64,000 bases of DNA. It comes from Dermatemys mawii. Its lineage: Eukaryota > Chordata > Testudines > Dermatemydidae. The stretch spans positions 57,220,785-57,284,784 of the forward strand of contig ML677326.1 of assembly GCA_007922305.1 (NCBI GenBank). The letters are read 5' to 3'. Under the pieces are notes generated by a model. It had not been told where the DNA came from, ran no database searches, and saw only the letters and a program-made list of their open reading frames with translations. Both the position numbers and the translations under genes were made by a program. Positions 55,570-64,000 of the stretch are shown here, in pieces; position 1 is the stretch's first letter; every line of letters starts with the position of its first letter.

Positions 55570-56825
55570 ATAGTGAGGCTTTCCAGTGTCCAGAAACCAA
55601 ATATAGGGCCAAAACTTGCCATTCTTTTGCATGCAAGGGTTCCAGAATGTTACTCAGTGTTTTGGACGTGGCAGAAATGTATGATGGGACCCACAGTAAA
55701 ATCCAAACAAAGTGAAAGCAAGTTACATTGATATTAAAACAGCAAAAAAACCCCTAAAAAGCTGTTATAATAACATTAAAACTCTGTTATAAGTAACAAA
55801 GCAAAAATTGCAACAAAAGTAATGATGACAATTTTATTTACAGAGCACAATCACTAACAAATTTCTTAAGTGGCTGCATGTAATAAAACAATTTTAAGTA
55901 AACTGAAAACAAATAGACTATTCTCAGTCATAACAAATAGGTCAAAGGGTTCTGAAAAAGAGAGGGGCAATAAGCTGAAAATGGGAAAAGAAAGCTAATA
56001 AATGTAAAGAAATTAAATTCTCTCTTAAAAATGGGGAGAGCTGGAATTCACAGGAAAGAAGGCTTCTCAGTCCTAGGAAGGGCCTTGCAGAAGACATGAT
56101 GGAGCTATAGACCCCTGGCCCAGCCTTTTTTATCCCTACTACCAACAGTGGAGCATATGTTGCTTTTATCCTTCCTCAGGAAGCTTCTTTGTTTAATCTA
56201 TTGTTAAACAGATACACTGCACACAATGGATAGACAAATGATTAAAGTATACAATAGTAGCTTGGCTTTACAGTTACTGGCATCCAATGAAGCCCCAGAG
56301 CATTATTTTGTAAGGAATTAGAAAATGAGGTCCCACAGATTCAGACGTAAGGTGAAGAAGTGCAAACTAAAGCTGTCCTACTAACTTTCTTGCTGATGAA
56401 ATGCAAGTAACTTCCTGAACTGAGGAGTGAAAGTGATACTAAGGAAGGCTCCTTAGTATTACTTTCCTATCCTAGCTAGATAGCATTAAGATAAGGGGGT
56501 GACCTGGAACTCCTCTGGGCTTTCCATCAATCAGATCTTTGTGTATTCAAACACATTATGTTATTAAGTTTCACTGAAAGTCTCCAGAGAAGTTTAAAGC
56601 AAGAGAGCCAGAAATTTAGTAAAATGAAATCTAATCTAATGAAATCTAGTTTAGTAAAATGAAATCTACATCAGTTTCAAAGAAGTAACATTTTCAATTA
56701 TTTAGTTTAAAATGAATTATTGTTAATTATTTTGTAAACAAAAAACAATGTGCTTGGTGTTGTATAAGATACAGAATACATACTATTCCCCTCTGGAAAA
56801 GTTCATAGTCCAAATAAGACATACA
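55570..56825. other. Non-coding interval
   Basis: No exon or element recognised. Confidence 0.55.
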
Positions 56826-56836
56826 CTGGGTTAGAC

Positions 56837-57148
56837 CAGGAGTCGGCAACCTTTCAGAAGTGGTGTGCCAAGTCTTCATTTATTCACTCTAATTTAAGAT
56901 TCCGTGTGCCAGTAATACATTTAAACATTTTTAGAAGGTCTCTTTCTATAAGTCTATAATATAGAACTAAACTATTGTTGTATATAAAGTAAATAAGGTT
57001 TTTAAAATGTTTCAGATGCTTCATTTAAAATTAAATTAAAATGCAGAGCCCCCCCAGACCGGTGGCCAGGACTCAGGCAGTGTGAGTGCCATTGAAAATC
57101 AGCTTATGTGCTGTCTTTGGCACCCGTGCCATAGGTTGCCTACCCCTG
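56837..57148. mobile_element. Non-autonomous hAT element with perfect 8-bp TSD
   Basis: TIRs are CAGGAGTCGGCAACCTTTCA and CATAGGTTGCCTACCCCTG. The duplication GGTTAGAC is at 56829-56836 and 57149-57156. It is the same family as 23560-24064 (GTGTGCCAAGTCTTCATT and CCGTGTGCCAGTAATA against similar words there) but with an AT-rich centre. Confidence 0.92.
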
Positions 57149-57213
57149 GGTTAGACCCTCATAGTTCCATTGAAGTCAATAGGACTATACTAATTTACAA
57201 AAACTGAGGCTCT

Positions 57214-57507
57214 GGGTACGTCTTCACTACCCGCCGGATCAGCAGGTAGCAATCGATCTTTTGGCAATCGATTTCTCTTGTCTCGTTAAGATGCGATAAA
57301 TTGTTCGCCAGCGACGCCCCCATCGACTCCGGAACGCCAGCTTGCTGAAAGGCGCGAGCTGGGGTCGATGGGGGCGTGTGCTGCAATCGCTGCCACCATG
57401 AGGATGGCAGGTAAGTCGGCCAAAGGTATGCCGACTTCAGCTATGTTATTCACGTAGCTGAAGTTGCGTATCTTTGGTCGATCCCTCCCCGTAGTGTAGA
57501 CCAGGCC
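57214..57507. mobile_element. Harbinger-type MITE, copy 2
   Basis: Ends GGGTACGTCTTCACTAC and GTAGTGTAGACCAGGCC; TCT adjoins each side (57211-57213 and 57508-57510). The interior has CTTCAGCTATGTTATTCACG and GTAGCTGAAGTTGCG, as in 9900-10193. Confidence 0.85.
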
Positions 57508-57514
57508 TCTGACT

Positions 57515-60500
57515 CAGGACAGAGAGGATGCACTGAGAAGCCCAGAGAAGGGAATGGCTAGGATTGTTTTAAAATTATTAATATTTTTATAATGAAACAC
57601 CTAGTTAATCTTGAAGGATGAAATTCACTTCTTTGAAGAGGGCCCAAGCAAAACCTATGCACCACTTAATCCCATTTAAATGTCCAGAGGGCACTATAGT
57701 TTTTTTTTTAAAAAAGTGCCAAAAAGCTCAGTGGAAATTAGTAGACCTTTCCTTAAGAAAGATGCGAGGCCATTAATGGACTTAACTGCTATATCAGCCG
57801 TTCTAGACCATCATTGGGGTTGAAATGGAAGTTTCAGAATTTGAGGATAAAAATATATGAATGTATGCAACTATATAAACATTTATGCAAATTTGTTATC
57901 TGCTATGTTTTTGTTAGAGGATATTGGCAGCTAATAGGTGGAAGAAGAAAAAAAAATCAAGAGGCCAATTTTCTCCTGGATGCAGAGATATTTGGAAGTC
58001 AATAAAGATGACAGAAGAGAGGAATGATATGATGTGACAGAGACAGAGAAAATGAGGACAAATTCTGGCAATGTAGCAACCTGGGGATAAACACAGAAGA
58101 GAGGTGTACTCTAGGAAGACAAGGAAAATCTTAGTATAAAAAATGCAAAAAATCAATGTGAAACCTTGGCTGCTAAACTAAGATTGGTAGTTTGGTATAT
58201 ATATGTCTTACATTTCTTTTTTTAAAAAGTTACATCAATGTAAATTTAGATTAACTACTTTTCTTTTTTTTAAAAAAATATCTATTCTAAAATTTTACAC
58301 ATGTGAAAAAAGGTAAGTGAGAAAAAGAACTGAGACATATAAAGGTATGAGACACACGTAGGGTGGGGTGGGGGCAGAGCAACATTAGGAAATGCTGAGC
58401 AGTTTAAATGGGGAAACTACACAAGACAGAAGTAGAACTAATGTGGTTTCCTCTCCTCAGTCCAGAGCTCCATTTTGCGAGTGCACAACATATAGAAAAA
58501 AGGCAAAGTTAGCCTTAACTTGACCACTTAAATAGCTTATGCTTTTCTAATTTGGCATTATTCAAAGTACATACAATTATCACATTTTCATTTGGATTAA
58601 CTGTTTCTTTTCTTTTCTTTTTTTGTAAATTAAATTTAATTTGTTTCTCTTGTCTGTACCATATATGAACTGCTAAGGACCTTGATTCAGAAGTCTATTC
58701 CTATTTAGCATAGTATTTAAGTATGTGCTTAACTTTAAGGATGTGCTTAAATTCATTAACTTCAGTTGACTCCCATTTGCTTCAATAGAGGCACAATTAA
58801 GCCAAAACTGAGTGCTTTTGAAAATCTCACTCTTTGTTCATTAAACATGTCCTAGGATTCTGACTGCTGGGACTTGAGACAAATTCGCTTCTTACTACAT
58901 CATACTGTGCCTTTTGTTGTTCCATATTTCTAGTATTTGCCAGTGTAATTTATTCAGATTTCCCCTTTTATTGGGGTGTATATTAAGGAAAGACTAGTAT
59001 AGTATATTAAGGAAAGAATTTCTGTTAGATTAATTTTAGCCTTTAGTCTATGGTGGGTATTTATGTTTTTATATTGACGGCCAGCCATGCTTTCAGATCA
59101 TGGACCCTGTAGATATCGTGGCTTTAAAAGATTGACCTGTTCTTTTCTGTACATCTGAAGAGTGTTAGATCAGAACTGTTAAAAATAAAAAGGATAAGAT
59201 ATGTTACATGGACATTATCCTGAAGCTCAACAGCTGTTCCAAAACTCCTACTTTATATAGAGGTTTAACTCTGAAAAGCAAACGTGCCTTTTAGTGCTTT
59301 GTTGCACTAGCATTGAAATGCTGATCTCTAGATAAAATATATTACTTTCAGTTCCATTTTTTTAAATTATAGCTGTTAGTAATTTTGTTTTTCTAACCAA
59401 CTATTTCATACCACTATATCTTTAAACAGTGCGCATTGAGTTTGTGTGGCCTGAATGAAGAAATCCTTGTGAGTGAAAAACACTTGATGCAAGATAAGCA
59501 TAGACAGCTGTATAATGATACCAGGAGCCAGAGTGCTAAACAAAGACAAATGTGAAAGGATGTCACATTCCCTGGGAAAGCAAGGGAGTGAATACTGTCC
59601 AGGGAGTATGCCAAGGGAAGAAATCAGCTGTTCAACTGAAATAGGATGAAATTGTTTTAAAAGAATCAGTTAGTAGAACACAGTTGGCCAATTAGTATAT
59701 AGAGGGATGTGTCAGTCACTGACTCCTAGAAGGCAGGCACTTAGCTCAGCACTATTTTTGGAAAGAGTTTCCATGGATGTGAAGAGTATTTAGCCCCTTG
59801 GCTTTTTTCTGATTGGCTAAAAGAGAGGTGCTGAAAAAGGTGGTGGCAGAAATATCCCAGACCGCATAGATATCATATATATAGGCACTAGAGGCTGTTA
59901 CTTTTTGTTTTATGATTGGCTGTTATGTCAAAACAATATAAATGTCCTTTCTATGTTACACACATAGGAGAAAAAAGAAGGGTAACTAAATAGAAAACTA
60001 ACATATGTCAACTGAAAATATGAAAAAATTCTTTATAACTTTGAAGCAGGAACTCACTCTAAGGTGATCATATAAATGTTTAGAAGGAACACAAAACCCT
60101 TTTTCCCCCACAGTGGGAAACATTGTAGTTATCATAATTCTTAGTAACATTTGCAAATGTATTATCTTCATGTTCAAAGGTTATATATCCTGCAGATGGA
60201 GAAATACGTGTTGTTCTCATAGAAAAGTAAGTTATGAAACACATATAGAATAAATTATTTCTAAAAATAGCTGGCATTGGGAGGTATTGCAACTGGGCCC
60301 TGCATGACATTGAGCTAAGCACCAAAGGCTCAGTTAAAAATTGCTTTCCTATTACCTCATTAATGAATATTACAGTCTCGCGTGTGAGAATGAGACAGAA
60401 AAAACGGAAGAAGTTGTGTATTGAGTGTTCTACAGTGCTGTGCTTTGCCATAAATCATTCTATGTTATCTACTGTGTATCTATAGTATCCCCTTCACTGG

Positions 60501-60880
60501 GGTCTCCAAATATCTGCCCTTTACAATACATTCTTTGCTGAACATGGTGGCCATTCATACCACTCCATTCATACACATTAGCAAAACTGTAAATCGTGAG
60601 ACTGATATTTTAGTGTTTTAGATCAGAACAAAGTAAGGGAAGATCACCATATTGAAACAGAGCAAAGTACTAAAAACACTATGTATGTAAAAACAAACCT
60701 TGAATGTTGAGGCATATATACATGAAGATTGTGAAGGGATTGACTGCACCAAATTAAATGTAGATTGCTCTACTCAGACAATGACCAACTCAGCCAAACA
60801 CAGGGTTCCATTCACTCTGATTTTATACTCTAGCTCTCTTTCCCACAGTGTATCTATCTTGTCTTTTAGACTGTATGTTC
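57515..60880. other. Long non-coding interval
   Basis: No exon-like frame; the 123-aa minus frame at 60080-60451 has no motif. T-rich and A-rich tracts occur near 58220-58280 and 58600. Confidence 0.5.
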
Positions 60881-60887
60881 TTTGGGG

Positions 60888-61775
60888 CACTGTGATGAAT
60901 CAAAGAGGGGTAGCTCCCTTTTATGGACACCCAGCAGGTAGCTAAAAAATCCCTCTTGGTAGCTATTCTCTAATTTCTCTATCTATAAAGGGTTAAAAAG
61001 AGTCACTGCTATGAACAGGTAAAATGAAGTGAGTACGCACCTGGCCAAAAGAGCCAATGGGAAGGCTAGAACATTTTAAAATTGGAAAAAGACTCCCCTT
61101 TTGTCTGTCTATTGTTGTTGCCCAGAGAGGGGGCAGCAGCTATGCTGTAAGAAGCTTGGGCCAGGTATGAAAAAATCATCACTACCATACCTAGAAATTA
61201 CTCATTTAAAACCCCAGATATGTAAGAAGATCAGGAAATGTCTAGGAAGGTGCAATTAGGTTTATCCCTTTTATTTCGTTATGGCTTTGGATTCCTCTGT
61301 GATAACCCCAGATACTTTTGTTTTGCTTGTAACCTTTAAGCTGGACCTCAAGAAAGCTATTCTTGGTGCTTAATCCTTGTAGTTGCTCTTTTAAAATCTA
61401 GCAATATCCTAAGTTTCTTTTTTTATTAATGAAATTTACCTATTTTAAGAACAGAATTGGATTTTTGCATGTTAAGAGGTTTGGGTACATGTTGTTTAAT
61501 TAGCTGGTGGCAACACACAGACAGTGTGTGTGTGTATGTGTGTAAGGGCTTGAGGGTACTCCACAGGAAGGATCTCCCAAGTGTGCCTTCCTGGGCTGTC
61601 AAAGGGGTTCTGCACTTGGGTAGTAGCAGCATCTACCAATCCAAGGTCAGAGAAAAGCACTAACCTTGGGAGTTTAATACAAGGCTACAGTGGCCAGTAT
61701 TAATTTTTAGAATCTTTGCAGGCCCCCACCTTCTGCACTTGAAGTGCCGGAGCGGGGTACTAGCCTTGACAGGCA
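60888..61775 (+). repeat. Dispersed repeat of uncertain, possibly LTR-like class
   Basis: Phrases such as GGGTTAAAAAGAGTCACTG, TTTAAGCTGGACCTCAAGAA, GAGGGTACTCCACAGGAAGG, GGGCTGTCAAAGGGGTTCTG and CTTTGCAGGCCCCCACCTTC follow the order of a large high-copy turtle repeat that I associate with LTR-type elements. No paired LTRs, primer-binding site or coding region can be shown here. It includes a (GT)n run near 61525. Confidence 0.45.
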
Positions 61776-61781
61776 TTTTTA

Positions 61782-61880
61782 CTCTATATTTGTATAGTGC
61801 TGAGTGAGCATCATGGGGCCCTGACCTTGGCTTGGGCCTTCAGACACCACAGAATTAATAAATACTACTACTACCATTAA
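61782..61880 (+). repeat. MIR-type 3' tail fragment
   Basis: TTTGTATAGTGCTGAGTGAG, CATCATGGGGCCCTGACCTT and a final AATAAATACTACTACTACC match the tail words also seen at the end of 3100-3400. Confidence 0.6.
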
Positions 61881-61884
61881 AAGA

Positions 61885-62845
61885 GAGATCTTGCCTTCTA
61901 GTAGTACGTGCCAATTTTACCAATGTCAGCAAATGGAGATTCTCTATTCTCACTTGACGGAATTACTGCTGCTTTTGTTCCAAAGGCCCTTATTTTAGGT
62001 CCCAGAAGAGACAAACTGAAGTCAGTAGAACTTCAATGTGAGCCAAGTCATGCACATGCATATGCATTGAGAGGATCAGGGCCTGAGACTGTAAGCTCCT
62101 TGAGCAATGATCTGCTTCCTTATTTGTTTAAAAGAATTGATGCTTTTAAATCACTGTGTTTAGAAAACACTCTTTCTGATTCTCAGATATCATCTCACTT
62201 TTTTTTTTGTTTCCCTATTGTTTAAAAACCATGGCATGTGAACTCCTCGAGATGTATATGCCATTGATTGATAAAATAGACTTTTGAATAGGGCAACAAT
62301 GTAGAAATTTTAAAAAATTGAAAAACAAATGTTAACACTGAGCAACTGAAATTATGTTTTCTGCACTGGGGCTACTATGGTAAAATGTTTTCAGTCTATG
62401 AATAAACACCACAAATGTTCCAGGCATAGGAGTTCAGAAACAGAGTCTTTAAAAAAGATAAAGAGTTTAGCAAACAAGAGTTATTATAGCAGAGGGCTTT
62501 GTCTGCCAGAGTGGCTATGACAGAAGTTTCTAAGTATGGAAGTGTACACAAAAGAAGGTTTCAAAGCACATAGGTTAATGGGATTGAAAGTTTTCCCCAG
62601 TCTATTGACTCTTCATAGTTCACTGAGAATAAGACAAGATAATTTTCCAACCACAACAGTAACCCAAGAAATTATGAGCACTGGAGCTCTTGCAGAGTGC
62701 CGAGAGCTTGGAAGAAAGTGAAATTAGGAGAATGGAAAGACAAGATGAGCTAGCTGAAGCTCTTTGACAGAAGGATGAGCAGGCTCAGTTTGCAGCTCCA
62801 CTCTGATTCTTACAGGTACAGCTCTTTCACTATGTCCCAGTACAG
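61885..62845. other. Non-coding interval
   Basis: A 105-codon frame at 61908-62225 lacks motifs. Nothing else recognised. Confidence 0.5.
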
Positions 62846-62852
62846 CAACTAA

Positions 62853-63127
62853 GGGCAGGTCTACATTATGGTGGGGATTGATGCTGTGAGATGAATCTAT
62901 CGCTCTCCCATTGACTCTTAGCTCTCTCATTGACTTCTGTACTCCACCACCAAGAGTGATGCTGGAGGAGTTGACGGGGGAGCGGCAGCAGTTGACTCAC
63001 CGCTGTGAAGATGCCACGTAAATCAATCTAGGTATGTCGACTTCAGCTACGCTATTCTTGTAGCTGAAGTTGAATATCTTAGACCTATTCCTCCCTCTCC
63101 CCCATCCCTCCCAGTGTAGACCAGGGC
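62853..63127. mobile_element. Harbinger-type MITE, copy 3, with TAA duplication
   Basis: Ends GGGCAGGTCTACATTATGG and CAGTGTAGACCAGGGC; TAA on both sides (62850-62852 and 63128-63130), the expected 3-bp Harbinger target. The interior shares CTTCAGCTACGCTATTC and GTAGCTGAAGTTG with the other two copies. Confidence 0.88.
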
Positions 63128-63287
63128 TAAGAGGAAGAGTTGCTGAGTAGGATCTTACAAAGAGCAAATCTGGATCACATTCCCACATCAGTATCTCCTG
63201 CAGGTACAATTCTGTCCCTGTGTTAGCACATTTGATGTAGAAACAGAGCTGTTACTATATATGGCATCAGAGTGGAATTGTGAGCTC

Positions 63288-64000
63288 AGGCCATATTTAC
63301 ACTATACACTTTGGTTAATGCAAGTAATGTCAGCATTAACCTGCTGCAGTTAATATATTGCTTATGCACATGCATACCTTGCATCAGCATAGCATGTATT
63401 CACTAGGAGTACTTGTGTTAAAGCACAGTGTGGTGCAGCATGGGAGATATCCCAGTGTCCAGCTTGCCATTGTCCAGTGCATCATCTTTTGGGAAATTTG
63501 TGCAATTCAAGGTGGGGTAGAAATGAGTCACACAGGAGTGTGGAACTGAGAGTCACACAGGAGTCACACAGGAGTGACTGGAACTGGGTCACATAGGAGT
63601 GACTGGAACTGAGACTGGAACTTTCCAGTTCTCATCACACAACTTTCTCCATCCCATAATCCATCCATATCCCATAATTTGCATACCATTTGAAAAAATT
63701 CCACAGATCTGCATGGCACATTTTGCTGTCTGCCTTCTCTGACAGAAGCATTGAGCCCACAAGCTCTGCACTACTTTCATGAATGTGCAAACACAGGACA
63801 AATGATCCTTTGGAATTTGCAAGAACTGCATCAAGGAAGACATGATGATTTTGTGGAGGACAAATCGCTGTGGGACATAGTGAAAACCAACTCAACATTG
63901 TTGATGGCATCCACGGAGCAGATGCACACAGTGGAGCACCGCTTCTGGGGCCCGACAAATGAGCACTGACTGATGGGATCGCATTGTAATACAGATTTGA
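63288..64000 (+). mobile_element. Left part of a second Harbinger transposon, cut by window edge
   Basis: It starts AGGCCATATTTACACTATAC, an eroded version of the Harbinger TIR. The following text matches the leader type of the element at 13758-20832. At the right edge CACTGACTGATGGGATCGCA, TTGTAATACAGATTTG corresponds to the TDWWDRIVxQI start of a Harbinger transposase, seen also as STEWWDHILMQVW at about 20270 on the minus strand. Transposase sense here is plus. Completeness cannot be judged. Confidence 0.65.
63525..63620. repeat. Short tandem duplication around GTCACACAGGAGTGACTGGAA
   Basis: Words GAGTCACACAGGAGT and GTGACTGGAACTG repeat three to four times within the Harbinger leader. 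Confidence 0.8.

Noticed and set aside
60888..61775. Possible endogenous retrovirus
   Set aside because: No paired LTRs, primer-binding site, gag/pol/env motif or polypurine tract could be shown; listed only as an unclassified dispersed repeat.

Overview
The window is from a vertebrate nuclear genome, most likely a turtle and in any case a non-avian sauropsid. There are no operons or compact genes. The DNA is AT-rich and non-coding, with CR1 and MIR-type fragments, many hAT and Harbinger miniature elements (MITEs) with readable target-site duplications (TSDs), and a large load of Penelope-like elements (PLEs). The host call rests on remembered repeat family styles, not on a search.

Only one host coding exon is visible. 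It lies on the minus strand at 45225-46259 and encodes the N-terminal 344 residues of a palladin (PALLD) protein, ending inside the first Ig domain at a clean splice donor. The rest of the window is therefore probably PALLD intron: the intron upstream of this exon lies at coordinates above 46259, and the following intron at coordinates below 45225. I found no second PALLD exon.

The most notable element is a 2,974-bp PLE at 15020-17993 (minus). It has one unbroken 895-codon ORF with a YIDD reverse transcriptase and a C-terminal GIY-YIG endonuclease, about 45-bp terminal direct repeats, a perfect 12-bp TSD and a hammerhead-ribozyme-like motif at its 3' end. It sits inside a decayed 7-kb Harbinger transposon (13758-20832) carrying a broken Myb/SANT-like gene (+) and a broken DDE transposase (-); the insertion point appears to be the intron of the Myb-like gene.

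Related PLE copies lie at 6782-7415, 13611-13700, 24925-25109, 47519-47977 and 52704-54647, and other PLE families appear at 1133-1269, 41226-41635 and 51545-51770. Several have odd architectures: compact head-to-head ends flanked by one TSD, an inverted 5' segment, and mosaic subfamily diagnostics. The remaining structure consists of hAT-type MITEs (2.2, 5.5, 23.6, 28.0, 31.9, 32.2, 33.4, 41.7, 52.2 and 56.8 kb), Harbinger-type MITEs (9.9, 57.2 and 62.9 kb), a second Harbinger element running off the right edge (63.3 kb onward), a TA-flanked MITE (4.07 kb), fold-back repeats (37.9, 42.3, 48.6 and 55.2 kb) and microsatellites.
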